Numbered from the stretch's first letter, positions 13,863 to 27,285 are shown. The stretch: 64,000 nucleotides of DNA from Circinella umbellata (GCA_025093555.1 JAIWNF010000005.1:248001-312000); one strand, 5' to 3'. Translations and numbers: made by a program. The notes: generated by a model from the sequence alone, not told the origin.

Positions 13863-14450
13863 TAATTTTATATGATCGACAAAACAAAGTTAGTTTGTAT
13901 AGTTGACAGAAACTAATCCTCCGCGCATTTCGTCCATTTCGCTTCTTTACCTACCCGCTCCCCTTTCTCTCTCTCTTGTTTAAACCGATTACTGCAACAT
14001 ATATTATTAACTTTTTTTTTCTTTTTACAAAAAAACAGAAGGCATTTGTCGTCGTCATTGTAGCCGTTACCGTTTTTTTTTTTGGTCATCAAATCCTTAC
14101 TTTTCCAACCCCTGTTTCTTCATAATCAAACAAAGTCTTTTTTTCCATCTCTCTACCCCTTAATCACATATTTGCCCGATCTATTCTATCTTTTATTATT
14201 ATTATTATTATTATTATTGTTAATGGGCTTAAACAAATTTCTCTCACGCCATTTCTCTATCTTAAATTTCCACTTTTGGTCCCCTTCAATACCCTGCATA
14301 GAGCATCATTTTTTTAATTGTTATACATTTTATTGCATGTAAATATTATTATTATTGTATCCTATTAGTAAACAGAACCCCCCCCCAACCGAATTAACCA
14401 ACAAGTTTTTCAAAAGAAATCTGTTAAAAATATGCTTTTTAGTATTATTC
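13863..14450. other. convergent 3' intergenic region with TTA repeat
   Basis: 588 bp between the 3' ends of the coiled-coil gene and translin. It is T-rich on the plus strand, with a TTA trinucleotide run at about 14192-14218. No gene seen; it probably holds both 3' UTRs. Confidence 0.6.
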
Positions 14451-15824
14451 TTATTTTGAAGCCTCATGGGATAATTTTAGCTTCTTTGAGGCACTTGCAT
14501 CATCATTCTTGTCTTCTTCTTTGTTTTGTAATCCACGTAATGAAATATCATATACAACTTCTTCAATCTTCTTTACATCGTATTTGATACCGTCAAATCT
14601 AAAAATAATAATAATAAAATATATTCATAAGCTAAGTTATTTTTCTCTCTCCCTTTCTTCTATATACAGTACGCCTCTGGATGTGCATTGATAACATACC
14701 TCTTTCGTAACGAATCATTTTTTAAATTCAATAATTGAAAACCTGCACTAAGATCCTTGACAAATTTGCTTAATCGCATAGGTCGAGAATAATCGCCAAC
14801 AGTTACTGAATTCACAGCCAAACGTGACTATTTTTATTATTATTATTACTATTAATATTGTATATTCATTTATTTTGAAAGGGTAGTTCTGAGAGTGGAA
14901 TATCATTATTGATTTAGTTTTCATTTTTGATTCAAGTTAACTTACGAGTTCATTAACAAGTGAAATATATGCATGAAGAACGTCTTCCAGTTGGATATGG
15001 AATTCATTTGAGCTATTATTCAGATCAACCTTGGCTAATGTAGAAGCATATAAGTTGTGAGTATATAATTCAACAAGGAATAAAAATAAAAAAACATAAT
15101 AAATACTCATATCTTTATCACTGTCCACATTATTGGTTAGAATAATTATTTACCATCAAGAGTTTCTTCAATCTTTTTGATATCAATTAATTGTTCAGTC
15201 TCAAGATAATACTTGAATACAACCAAAAATACAGCTTGTTGCATTGATCGGGTCCACAAATCGCAGTATCTATATGTAATATATCAAGAATTAATCATCA
15301 TGCCATAATAATTTTCTCTTATATGTCTGTATATACAGAAATCAAACGATTGTACGCTCTTATAATTATACATTACTTGTAAAATTGATTTTCGGGTATC
15401 AACGAAGCAAGGTTTTTGACGCGTTCACGAACCTCTTCAAAGGAAATATCTGGTACTATTTTTTTTTTTAAAAAAAAAAAAGAAACAAAGTTCGCGTGTT
15501 TAATAAACAAGAAAAAAATACAAGTTAACAAATAAAAGCTTATACCTGATCCAGTAGGGTTAGCATGAATCATGTTAAGAATGGCTGTAAGCTTTCGACT
15601 TGTTCGGTCAAATTCACGTACTTTGACGCGGATCTCCTATAATAATAGGGGTTTTGTATAATGATTTTTTTTTCAACGATAAAATAAATAAAGAAAGGAA
15701 TAAAAAAAAAGCATTGCAAATAAAATAAACTGCAAATATATCTTACGTCCTTTCTATCCGATTCATTTTCAAGAGATTGTTGAATATCATTAAAAAATTG
15801 AAGATCGATTGTGTTTGACGACAT
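14451..15824 (-). CDS. TSN: translin
   Basis: Seven exons: 15824-15747, 15636-15546, 15455-15377, 15269-15154, 15034-14946, 14827-14700 and 14598-14451, giving 216 aa against about 228 in human. Diagnostic stretches are VREFDRTSRKLTAILNMIH, YCDLWTRSMQQAVF, FHIQLEDVLHAYI, LAVNSVTVGDYSRP and KKIEEVVYDISLRGL. Translin is an octameric nucleic-acid-binding protein and, with TRAX, forms the C3PO RNase that acts on small RNAs and tRNA pieces. The TRAX partner is not in the window. The short C-terminus ends in Lys/Ser-rich sequence after the conserved helix. The next gene upstream (CacyBP-like) ends 145 bp before this start on the same strand, so the spacer must hold the promoter. Confidence 0.95.
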
Positions 15825-15969
15825 TATGTTCTGGAAAACGAAAAAATAAATAAAGTTGGGTTTAAGCGGGTTCAAACAAAAAAAAAATTAAAAGGGGGGA
15901 AGGTAGGGGAGAGAGTAGAGATATACAATAAAATTTTATTTGAATAAGATATAATATGATAGTTTATGA

Positions 15970-17529
15970 TTATAATGGATGGTGATGTTGTTGCTCTTCG
16001 AAAACAAATGGATTTTTATTGACTTGGTTCAAAGATTCTTGAATTTTTCGTTTTGTTTGAGAATCTGTATTTTGATATATTTCATGTACAATCGTTTCCA
16101 TGGTATTATTACTATTATTACTACTTGATTCTGTGGAAATATTAAAAGAAATAGGAGATGTATTGACTACATGTATCAGTACGTAATTTTTCATTACATT
16201 TAAAACACCTTATTTCTTAAAAAAAAATAGGGGAGAGGGATGGGATAAGATGTATCTTTATAGGTGTGGAGAGCATGGATTACTGCAAACGAGTTTCGAA
16301 ATAGGGGTTTAACTTAAATAACGTGTACCTAGTCTACTTCCACTTGTGTTGCTACTTTCAGCTCGTTTAAGTTGGTCATACATATCCCTTGTCGTTTTAA
16401 GTCTTAGGTCGGCCCAATTTTTTCCGATATTTTCTTTCCGTAAATAAATAACTAACTGGGACTCTTTTAACTAAACAAATTATTATCTCTGTTTAGTACA
16501 AAGATTTTTTATAACCAGGATTGTTGTTACAGAATAATATGTAACAAATATATTTGTATATAGTAATTGCGTTCTTACATACCTTAATTCTGGAGTGTTC
16601 GAGTGTAACGTAACCATGTAGTTGAGATATACGAAAATTATAGTTAGCGCCCTCGTGTTCAGTCTACGTATAAACAATAGCACAAGCACAAAATAAAATA
16701 AAATTAGTCTACTATTGTTCGAGGAAAACAATGATAATAATAGTAACAATAGTGAAGAACGCATAAGATTAAGAGAGAAAAGGGGTCATTTCTTTTTGTA
16801 AACCAGTTATAACATTTTAACCAGAATAATAGAAAATAAAAGATAAATGATATAATAGAGAAAACGTTACAATATCCAGTTGAACGGCCCGAGGTTGAAC
16901 TTGCAGAGTGTATTGTTCCGGGTATATTTTCCGTGCATTTTTTATTGGTAAATAGATACTTATTTAGGTGATATAAAATTTATAATAAGATTAATAAGAT
17001 TAATATATATAATAATAAATTATGTATATAAGTATTGTGTATGTATGTAAATTTAACGGATGATTGTTATCTTCTTTCATCCCACACAGACTCTTTTTGT
17101 ATATATTTTGTTGCAGGAATAATCTAAACTTAATATATTTGTGTTATCTTGATATTCTACTTACATGATAGACTGATCAGATTGACCCCAAGCATAACCA
17201 GACGTTATATAGATAGTTTGTATGTTGGCCTATTATCATTGTGTACATGTATTTTTCAAATGAAGAGTTTATTATTTTTTATGGATTATTAGAATCTAGA
17301 ATATATAATAATAGTCTTTATTTACCTTTGAACGACTAATAGGTTCACGTATAGCAGAAGTAGAAAACGAGGATTTTGAAGTATTTGATAATTGTCGAGC
17401 TTGTATATGTTGTTGACAATCTTTTAAAAGTTTTTCCATAGCATTTATAACCACGGGACGTGTTGCAAGAGTCTTTAAATTCTTTAACTCTGCTACATCA
17501 GCTTCTTCATAATTTATCTCGCGTGCCAT
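15970..17529 (-). CDS. CacyBP/SIP-like protein (CS plus SGS domains)
   Basis: Six exons: 17529-17326, 17229-17165, 16958-16871, 16663-16583, 16470-16329 and 16130-15970, giving 246 aa (human CacyBP is 228). The N-terminal helical part has DVAELKNLKTLATRPVV. A CS (p23-like) domain follows, with YAWGQSDQSI, YTLQVQPRAVQLDI, YNFRISQLHG and YLRKENIGKNW, matching the YGWDQSD and RKK-EN--W hallmarks of CacyBP. The tail TIVHEIYQNTDSQTKRKI fits the SGS domain. In animals the protein bridges Siah1 and Skp1 in a ubiquitin ligase and binds S100 proteins and Hsp90-type partners; the fungal role is less clear. Sgt1 also has CS and SGS domains, but the RKEN motif and the short TPR-free N-terminus favour CacyBP. 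All splice sites preserve phase. Confidence 0.87.
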
Positions 17530-20500
17530 ATTATCAATAATAAAAATATTTTTGATATATGATAGCAAAAAGTATATAAAAAATAAATAAAAAGAAAGAA
17601 AGAAGATTAAAAAGAAAAAGAAAAGAAAAAATAAATAAAGTAAAAGAGAAAAAAAGTCGATGTAACCAAACTGCTTATACAAAGGGATAAGAGCCTGCTT
17701 GAATTTTCTCCTGTCAAATAGAAGCATTCAAGCTAGTTTTTTTTTGGGGGGGGTTGAGATAGAGGGAGGTTGAAGGTTGGACAAGAATCAATCGTCCAGA
17801 TCTTTCGGTGTTCCCCCAGATGAGGGGGGAAAGGTGTAAAGCTCAGATATCATTTGTTACTCCAACAAGCAGATATGCATGTATGTTCGTTTGTAATACG
17901 TGTGCGTGTGACTATAATTAAAGTACTGCGATTCGCTTATTTTTACCATGGGACCTTAACAAAAAGGCTGTTCACACAAGCAAAAATATATATATTTTTT
18001 TGTTGTTGTTGTAATACAAATATTCAGCCCTTTTTTGAAAATATTTAAATAGTCTATTATACTTTGCGGAGAACACTTTTGTATGTGAAAACGTCGAAAA
18101 TCTTGATAGCCAGTTAAATTTCCTTTTTTGTTTTAGGAGAATGTGGGGGAAGAGGAGGTTTTTTGTTAAATATGAAAAAGGTAATTGAAAAAATGCTGAC
18201 CTTGCTGTTTATTTATCTCCATGTTGTATCGAACCTACAATAGCTTCATAAAGACAGCCATTTGTTATCTAATCGATTAGAACATTACGTATTAAATTTC
18301 CAAATTTGGACAATGATTTGTGGGAATTCATTTATTGTTATATCTGACAGCTGCCTTGCCAGATCGTAGAATCGACCGCATAAAAGTCAATTCAAAGAAC
18401 ATCCATCACTTGCACAGTCATTACGTACAAATATGAAAACGCCATATTAAATATATACACATATTGATATGTCCCACTGATGACTAGGGTTGACGGAATA
18501 TTTGAATATATGTATAAATTTCGTTGACTTATTTCTGTCTCATTTAATATATTCTATTTAGGTTGATATAACACATCATTTATTTTTATTTTATTATTAA
18601 ACAGTATTTACGTACACTAAAACACAACAACCACGTTCTCCACCATCAATCCCAACCCCAACGAAGTTCCTGCCAATGACCACAATGAAAACACTCGAAT
18701 GATTTCTCTACTTCTAATAACAGTAACCCGCCAAAAAAGTAATTGGGGATAACCGTGAAACACTGCTTCTCCTAATTAAAGCTTATAATATTAATTTTTC
18801 TCCTTTAAAGAACCCCTTTAATTCAAACGAGAAAAAGGTTATTGTGAACAGACTTTCTAACCAGTTTGACGAAGCAAATGGACCGCAAATCGCTTTATCG
18901 TACCAAAAGCAGAATTACTAGAAATGGAATAATATGTGTGCAAATAACAAAAAATAGCATCATGAGTGTTCTTAAACTGTCCAGTGAACGTGTAAAAAAA
19001 AAAGGGACATACCATGAATTGAACAAGTTGTTTCACGCTTTGCCTACTACCATGCTTCGTCTCAGTACTCTTCTCATTTATTGGGGTGTTAATAGTTACC
19101 ATCGCTACGACTCAACTTCTTCACCACTGTTCCTTTTAATCTTTTGGATTTAAAGAGTACCTAGCAACAAGAAAAATAAAATAAAAGCATTACTAGGCAC
19201 CTCTCCTATATCTATTTCACCACATCATACTCTTTCCACTTTCACTTTTCCTGTTACTACTAATCCTACTCCCAAATAACATTCTTTGTCATTTTGACAT
19301 ACAATGTTCATTTCTATGTCTACGTACCTCTACTTTTACTACTTCTACTTTAACAGCACCAACAAAGAAATAAAGAGGTATACATGAAACCGTATATTAC
19401 ACCGACAACCGCGAGAAAGCAAGCAGAAACATGTGCATTAAAAAAAAGAACGACAAAGACGCGTAATTTACCTATGATCATATTAATGTATATGGTATTA
19501 CAACTGTATAATTATCACCTGATCTTTTAAACAAAAACAAAAGAAAAAGATGGTAGATGTGAATAAATATTTTAAAGAAGGGGTGGCACGCATTATCTAA
19601 TTCCGGGTTACCCCACGAGGTGTTGATAATGATTTCATACTTATCTTGTTAATAACGTAGAAGCCAAATAATATATACAATCCTCGCTTTTGTTTTAAGT
19701 ATCATGATATAAATTAGAAAAACAAGTAGTGTTTACACTCATTTTAATTTATAGACATAATTAGCATATTATTCTTATATAATAAATAATTAAAAGAAAA
19801 AATTGCATAAAACTGATGAACAAACATAGTGTGAATAATGGCAAATTACCTAGCGTAATTTGATTAAGAGCTATTTCGAAAAATATTCGCACAATCGGAA
19901 TCAAATCGTTTTTTTTATTGTCATTTTTAATAAGTATTGTCATGCGTTTCGAATTTCCTAGCTTTATTTCGATTCGTTTGGTCAGTATTTTTCTTTTTTC
20001 TGCTTAGAGAGACGGATAGAAAAGAGGAGATACTTAATAATTAAACAATACAATGAAATATATACCCAATGATTCCAAGAGGGGTATGGAAATTGTTGAA
20101 TACTAAATCGATTTCATTCATGCTACGTATAATATTTTATAATATTCCTATGGATTGTATGACTACAGCACATACGTTATACTCTCTGTAAATCAAACAT
20201 TGTAAACCGTTAGATACACTGTTATACGTTGCTGATATATGTATCAGTGTAACGCTTTATTAATATCATAAAAAATTAAACATCTTTTGATTACACATCT
20301 TTATTACATTCTCCTAATACATGCGATTTTTAGATACTGTTATTTACTACTACGTACTTAAATGGCACCAACAAACAAAATAATTTTAGAGTGTCGAATA
20401 GTAAAAGAATAACATTATCTGTACCTGAAAATGATCTACATACTTGACGAATTGATTCGATTCGCAATTTTTTATAGCAGTATCGATATTCAACTCAAAA

Positions 20501-20976
20501 AAAGAATTCCAGGATAAGATCTTATTTTGCAGCATCAGATGATATTTCAAAAACACGTAAGACGAACTGAATCTTCGACAAAGTCAATATAATAACATTC
20601 TAAAATTATTGACCGATACGTAATACATTACAACAGTTTGTCGAGACATTCAATAACGGTAATGATAGTGTTTAGTACATACTAGTGTCGACCATTTTAC
20701 TAAAGTTGACGAAATACGTATATATCGAGCCGAAAAGTCTAGCAATTGGATTCTTTCGCGTAAAACTCTCAACTCTCCTCCTACCATGCTTTATCCCAAT
20801 AACGGATATTTACAAAAAAAAAAAAAAAAAAAAAAAAAACAGAAAAGAAAAACACATGTATTCCATGTACGTATGAATGAATTATCCCCATAGGCTATTA
20901 CTAATTGTCAACTTATAAACAGAACCCTTAAATTCTGTGAACGTACGTATATGTAAAACATTCTATTATTATTAAA
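17530..20976. other. intergenic, 3.4 kb, no gene seen
   Basis: AT-rich, with a 26-base A run at 20814-20839 and one open frame of about 95 codons at 18866-19153 that lacks family motifs, codon bias and adjoining exons. No RNA gene recognised. Confidence 0.6.
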
Positions 20977-22312
20977 TTATAACCATTTTTCTTTTCTAAT
21001 TTTTGTATTATAAAGTTCTATCAATGAATCTCGCATATCTTGATTCATTTTACGTTGTTCATCCGTTGCTTTTGCTCCATATGTTTCTTCTTCCTCATCA
21101 TTTTCATCAGAAGATGAATTTTTTTCACACTTTGGAAGACATGACCATTCTAAAGTTGTTTCTTGAAATACTTGAGATGTTGACACTGGATAAAATCCTA
21201 ATTTTTTTGTAAATAAATCGATACTAGGTTCATTTGTCAAAGATATTTTCGAATGAAAGGTCTTTAATCCTAACTCGGTAATTGCTATTAAAGAAAAAGT
21301 GCAAACATTTCCAATTTAGTGTCTTGTTTTCTTCATGCGACGCTCCCTCCTCCCTCTAAATCATTTTACTTTTATACTCTATATTAACTTTTACCATATG
21401 CCATCATGATTTTAAGTGCTTCTAATCCTTTTCCACCACGTCGATAACGTTCCTCAGCAATCATAATTTCAATTTCTCCAAATGTTGGATCATCATCCTG
21501 ATCATTAAGAAAAATATTAACATCTCCAATCATGACTTTTGATATTAATAAACCATGTGTTATTGTCATTGTAGAATGTGCATGAACGTCGCAGTCATAT
21601 AAAATATTTGTTGTTGTTATCGTTGATTTTGTTGTGATAAATTATAAAGATTATTACATAAAGTAAAATATAAAATAAATATACATGATAACATGGAAAT
21701 ATAACAATAAAGTTTGTGTCTATTGTTATTGTACTTTACTTACCAGAAGATTTTTTTATGTCTGTAATAGATAATGGGTTTGTAGTCTCATATCCTTTTT
21801 TGTCATCAATTGGCGCAAGCAAAATAAATGTACATTCTATATAGATAACATGACATTATAAGAAATATAAATATTGATCCAGCTTGAACTATCTCTTTTT
21901 TTTCGATGTTGTTTTAATTACTTTTTGGATCCTCGTGCCATGATCGTTGCATAGCGTATTCTTCATCCAATGAAAGTGGTTCAGATGCTGTCATTTCTTT
22001 TGATAAGAGTTACCCGGACAGTATATACAAGAATACATACGAAAAGAAAAACATCTTATTAGTTTAACTAGTACGACTGTAATATTGTAGCTGTTGCTGC
22101 ATGACTAATATATAATACCTTGAAGAAATGGTGATTGCATCCATTCATGATATTTCAAAACATGTTCTTCTTTATATGGAACTAGAATGACTTTGGATCC
22201 GATCTATTTTTTTTTTTTTTCATTTCATTTCATTTTATTTTTTAGTATTTTCACGTTCCTTTCGATTTCGGTCTTATTTCATTACCAATACTAAATTTTC
22301 GTTTTGCCGCAT
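20977..22312 (-). CDS. NAT9: NAT9-like GNAT N-acetyltransferase
   Basis: Six exons: 22312-22286, 22203-22119, 21996-21922, 21836-21744, 21535-21395 and 21284-20977, giving 180 aa (human 207). The first exon codes nine residues, MRQNENLVL. Motifs in order: IGSKVILVPY, YHEWMQSPF, LTASEPL-type sequence (EMTASEPLSLDEEYAMQ), SWHEDPKKCTF, MIGDVNIFLND, GEIEIMIAE, then the acetyl-CoA loop RRGGKGLEA and NEPSIDLFTKKLGF. This order is specific to NAT9 within the GNAT superfamily. NAT9 is linked in flies to microtubule stabilisation; the substrate is not settled. I used the acceptor at 21536 because no AG exists for over 120 bases further upstream. Its start lies 129 bp from the start of the divergent RNPC3-like gene. 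Confidence 0.93.
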
Positions 22313-22441
22313 TAGTTCTTGCTGTAATCAAAAAAAAATAAAAAATAAAAAAAAGGGAACGAGAAGTGACGGACGAACTCTACTTCTTTTCTGGTATTTT
22401 TCTTATTCTACTATATTACCTATCTTGATTTTTTTTTTTCA
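22313..22441. promoter_or_regulatory. 129-bp bidirectional promoter region
   Basis: Only 129 bases separate the start codons of the NAT9-like (-) and RNPC3-like (+) genes. The sequence is A-rich on the left and T-rich on the right, with no TATA element that I can single out. Shared regulation is an inference from spacing. Confidence 0.55.
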
Positions 22442-23724
22442 ATGAGCTTAGACACAAATAATACAACTCACATTGAGGTTTGAAAATATTTTCTTAATTT
22501 ATATAAGCTTCAGTAGAGCATTAAAAGATTTACATATCTAACTTGTATATATATATATATTAATAGGACACAATAACGACATTGGTAATTAAACATGTTC
22601 CACCTGTCATTGGTGGTTCACAAGCTTATGCATATTTTCAACAATACAATGCCCTAGACGTAAGGCCCATGGAAGGTATTGCCATGGTAAACACGGGTAT
22701 TATTTTTATTTTTTCTTGAATAAAATAGAGAAGAATATATTTTTTGCATAAAACACTATATAACATATATTTCATAAAATATAGAGAGGAACAGTTTTTC
22801 TTGATTTTGCAAATCCTTTACAGGCAGCAGAAGCATATGATCGATTACAACAATTATCTAGACAAGGTGAAGAATATAAAAAAGTACGCGTTGAATATGC
22901 GAAACCAGATCCAAAACGATTAGCGTAAGTAATATGGTTTTTTTAGTATTCCCTTTTTTTTTTCGCATGAAATTTTTTTTATATTTGTCTGTGTATATAT
23001 GTGTTTAGGACACGAGAACGTCCCTCACAAATACCAAAACAACAACAAACATCATCTTCAACTATTCCTTTAATACCACTTCATCAACCACCAAAACCTA
23101 TTGAAACAGGAGAACCTATTGCACCTCATCTTGGGTAAGAAAAATAAAAGATTTTGTTTGACATATATAAAATAAAGAGGAAAACAAAAAACTGCTCATA
23201 TTCTCTCCTGTTGTTATAACAACTAAAAAAAATTACTGGTTTCTAGAATTAATTATCCAGCCAACCCTGATTTACAATATCAATACCCTGATCCAACTCC
23301 TGAAATCTTAAATAATATGATGCACGCTATAGCAACAGTTCCTCGACTTTACGTACAAACCTTACATTTAATGAATAAAATGAACCTACCTCCACCTTTC
23401 GGTCCTATACAAAACGAAAGCATCCCATCTCTATTGGTAAGTAATGTTTTTTTTTATATATAACTTTCTTCAAAGAACACCATAGTAAACTTATATAAAT
23501 ATTAGTCACATAAACGAAAACATGATGAACTTATTGCAAGTGATGAATCTGAGCTTGAATCAGATGAAGAACAAAAAGATAAAGAAAAACAAAAAGTAGA
23601 AACGAGATCTAAAATCTTAGCAGCTCATGAACAAAAGCGTGCCTCATTATTAAAAAGTACAGCAACGGGTAATAGTAAAACCAGTGGCGGAACAAAAAAA
23701 ATTATGCTGGGAACTAAAAAGTAA
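22442..23724 (+). CDS. RNPC3-like (U11/U12-65K) minor-spliceosome RNA-binding protein, short form
   Basis: Six exons: 22442-22477, 22567-22686, 22785-22924, 23009-23134, 23247-23436 and 23506-23724, giving 276 aa. Residues about 15-105 form an RRM (LVIKHVPP as RNP2; RGTVFLDFAN as RNP1). Then follow a Pro/Gln linker and the family signature INYPANPDLQYQYPDPTPEI, ATVPRLYVQTLHLMNKMNL and PPPFGP, found in U11/U12-65K next to the first RRM. The acidic stretch SDESELESDEE follows, and the protein ends in Lys/Ser-rich sequence. In human RNPC3 (about 517 aa) the N-terminal RRM contacts the U11-59K protein and a second, C-terminal RRM binds U12 snRNA. That second RRM is missing here: no coding exon is visible between 23724 and 24432. 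The first donor (gtttga) is unusual. Confidence 0.84.
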
Positions 23725-24432
23725 TATATCCCGCAGTGACCGTTTTCTTTTAAAAAAATTTTCTTAACTGCGACATGATGGGTATAAAAGTGGATGATTA
23801 CTCAATTATTTTAACTCTATCACTTTTACAACTCTTAAGGTATTTTATCACTTTTTTTTTTTTATATATATATTTAGAAGGGGTCAACAAAAAAAAAAAA
23901 GAGAATGAGATGATATGTAATATGATGGACAAAATTTTGGACCCGAATTATTAGTATATGCATTTCCGATGTTCACACTTATTTATAATGTGTGGGTTTT
24001 CCGAGTGAACAATCTCTGAAGATTATACATATCATTACACTCTCTTTTTTTTATGTGTATTGCGAGGAGAGAAAAAAACAAAAAGGCTTTTTTTTATAAA
24101 TTAAAAAAAAAAACTAATTTTTGTGTTTACGCTTTTCTTTAGGTTTACTTATAAATTTGCGTTATTCAAGACTTTTGCATTTTATATATAAATTTTAGAT
24201 AGTTGTAAATTAGTTAAAATCAATAATAAAATTATTAGATATGAAAAAAAAACGCGTTTTTTTTTGGTTTTGTTTATAATTAAGTGTGTAGAATTTTGTT
24301 TAAAATTGTGTTGTGCCGAGTTTCAGCCACCAAAAAGCTGTCAAATTTGAAAATAATTTAGTTTATATCCATGGTTACAACGCCTTGTACGAAGGCTTTT
24401 TGGTTTTTTGTTATAAATTATTATTATTATTA
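23725..24432. other. convergent 3' intergenic region
   Basis: 708 bp between two converging genes, rich in A and T runs. I looked for a second RRM exon belonging to the upstream gene and saw none. Confidence 0.6.
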
Positions 24433-25612
24433 TTAACAAGCACTAAGTTGATCAATTCGATGAAATGATTTCAAATTCCTGGTATCTGCTTCGAGTATAC
24501 CAAAGTGACCTTCTACATCTTTCTTATATGGCTCGTCAATTGCAGAGAACCAAATCATGTCCACACCTCTTTGTCGTGTACGGCACAGTACTTCACGTAG
24601 ATATCTAAAATATAACAATTTGTTAAAACATTGAATCCGTCTGATTTTTTTCAAATAAAAAGCTTCAAATACGTAATACTTTACCTCCTTTGGTTTTCTG
24701 GTGATGCTATGGCTTCACCAAATGCTAATCCTTGCGAAGGCCAGCCCGTTTCAGATATCCGAACAACCTTTCCACCCACACGATTGATGGTCTCATCATA
24801 ATGTCTCATCAAAGTACTGGTAGCGTTGTCAATAGAAACACTTTCCCAATATGGAAAAATATTTCTTTTTTTTCATGTTAATTTTAGAACATGGTAAATA
24901 ATGTATACACAGTAGATATATGGATGGCATAAAAAAAAAATTATACTACGTACTTACATCATTACAAAATCAAGTGGCGCAGCTAATTCTGGTGTGATCT
25001 TATCAAAAGTATCAGCGGATGTAATCGAGATACCTCTACCTTCAATCACAGTTTTTACACGTTGAATGTATTGCAATAATGTTTCAATGGACATATCCCC
25101 ACGATACAAGACTTCAGAACCGACAATAATACCATCTACGTTACTAAAGTCATGTCTTGAAAGCAAATCCTGAAATACTTGAAATTCTTTTTCGAAACTA
25201 GCCGGGTTGCTATCCATCCAAATTGTAAGATAAAGTCGCATACCAAGTTCTTGAGTGACTCTGATGGCATTATCACCTAAGATGTTATATTATGCTAATT
25301 AGTTTCATCATACATACCATTTAATATAACATTCTTCTAAGCAATTTAATTCATTTTCCTTTACGTACCTTGGTCACAAAGTGCTAAACCAAATATCCTC
25401 ACACGACTAGTATATTGTTTTAATATAGAAAAGTCATTTTTCATGGTATAATAAGATGGACAATCAAAAATATTAAGTCCATAATCAAGTCCATAAAATT
25501 CATTTCCTGTTGATTGTTGTTGTGCTTTAACAGTATTGCTATTTAAATCATTGAATATCACCAACAAAAGTAGTATTGCCGTAGATAACCAAAATAAAAA
25601 TTTTACTGCCAT
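24433..25612 (-). CDS. secreted GH17 beta-1,3-glucanase/transglucosylase (Bgl2/Scw type)
   Basis: Four exons: 25612-25369, 25276-24958, 24864-24685 and 24604-24433, giving 304 aa, normal for the family. The N-terminus is a signal peptide (VKFLFWLSTAILLLLVIFND, cleavage near residue 30). The mature part starts with FYGLDYGLNIFDCPS. The TIM-barrel carries the acid/base Glu in GIIVGSEVLYRG and the nucleophile Glu in RISETGWPSQG; MIWFSAIDEPYK sits near the end. GH17 enzymes cut or transfer beta-1,3-glucan in the wall. There is no GPI signal: the protein ends in LSAC. FVMINIFPYW is created across the exon 2/3 junction, which supports that acceptor despite its A-rich, pyrimidine-poor context. Confidence 0.93.
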
Positions 25613-27285
25613 TTTTGTAGAATATAAAAACGGACAAAAAAGAACAAAGAATATAAATTATAGACAAATGTTGCTCGTAAGGACTGTTTATGTATAAGCT
25701 AAATGCTACCGTTTACATTCAAATTTAATTTACACCGTCAAATTATATATTATATATTATATGTCATAGTTGAATTTAAAGTTTCTACGATCAATAAATG
25801 GATTATAGTTGAAACGTTACGTATTTGTATATATTTTCATAGAAAATCAAGTAACTTTCATCTATAGACATATAGTCGCTTTCCTTGCGGTACAAAGGGA
25901 TATAAATATACAATAAATATACTTTAAGGGCTTTGATAGCATAACTAAAATAGAAACCTTCAAGGGAAAAAAAAAAGTTTGGTTTTGAGTTTATGTAGCA
26001 GAAATATGGATCATATTTACCTCCAGTCCCCATAGCCCCTTTGTAATCTTAATAACCCCTTTAAAATAAACGCACGACAGACCAAAGTAAAACCTTTTTA
26101 TTATACAAAAAATTTAATATCAGGGATTTATATACGTACGTATGTAATTTTAGTTATCATATCAGAATATAGAAAAAGGTTCAATTTTAGTGAAAATATA
26201 GAAAATTAGTTTAGTAAATAACTTGACTCATCTTTTACTTATATTACTTATCATTTTACTATGTATTATTACGTATGTAATAGTTCTTATTTTTTATATT
26301 ATGTGAAAAGAGGGTATTATAGTTCGATACGTACTATATTACTCATTGCATATGTTGCGTGGTATATATTATAATATATATGTTAAGATGGATGTAAGCT
26401 CATGAATTAATGAATTCGAGAAACTGTATCTATGGACTGATTGGTTCTGGCATAAAGTAGCACACACATCGAATTGAAATTAGTAGTAGGTACGTAATTC
26501 AACCAAATGCATAATTTCTTTTAGAAAGGATAGCTGTATGGACATTTTATGCGTCATCCACCAGACTTTGCCCTATATGTAAGTATACCAACAAAACCAT
26601 TATGATCTTATCGATCAAGTTAAATATTGAACGTGATTTTTTGGAATGTTTTTTGCAAATGATTCATGTAGTATAAATAAAAATAAATGTACCTAATTGA
26701 CTGCTATTAGAGCGCTGGAGTACAAAAAAAGAGAAACCGGCTAATCAAAGTCGATACTATATATCAGATCAAGTATAGATTATCTATCACAACAACACTA
26801 ACTAGTAATTTAAGCGTGACATTTCTATGTATATACGTATTATTAATTTTTTATCTTACCTACTTATATAATTGATGCCAAGAATTCATCGGTCTGTACC
26901 GAATAAGATATCAGTTCAATCTCGCAATTATTTCTTTTCTAAACAACAATGTATACACTTTATCTTCAGTAATAGAATATCCTAATTAGATTAAGTAGCA
27001 ATCAAGATTCAATCAGTTAAAGAAGTCAAAAGGATGTGAAGCATGTTGTACAAAATAATAAGAGAATAAACATAATCGTTGATTCATTGCTTGAGCTATA
27101 AAAAGAAAAAAATAGAAAAAAAAAAGACATCTTGTGTATTTGCGACTTATCATGAATATAGAATTAAAAATTAGATGATGTCCAAAACAAAAGTACTCGA
27201 GCTAGCATAAAAAAAATACACACATAATTTTTTTTATTCATGCAATCAATGTTACATTTAATAGTGAAAATAAAAGTTACATAAA
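25613..27285. other. intergenic, 1.7 kb, no gene seen
   Basis: AT-rich, many short repeats of TATA or TACGTA type, including ATACGTACGTAT at 26132-26143. No coding exon chain and no RNA gene recognised. Confidence 0.6.

Noticed and set aside
14451..17529. Translin and CacyBP-like genes as one fused transcript or protein
   Set aside because: CacyBP ends at a clear stop (15970) and translin has its own start 145 bp on; no intron joins them in frame.
18866..19153. Open frame of 95 codons on the plus strand with an overlapping one on the minus strand
   Set aside because: No domain motif, mixed composition, and overlap of two frames over AT-rich sequence; no flanking exon with compatible splice sites.
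20205..20260. Small hairpin CTGATA-TATG-TATCAG
   Set aside because: A six-base stem in AT-rich DNA is expected by chance and has no context.
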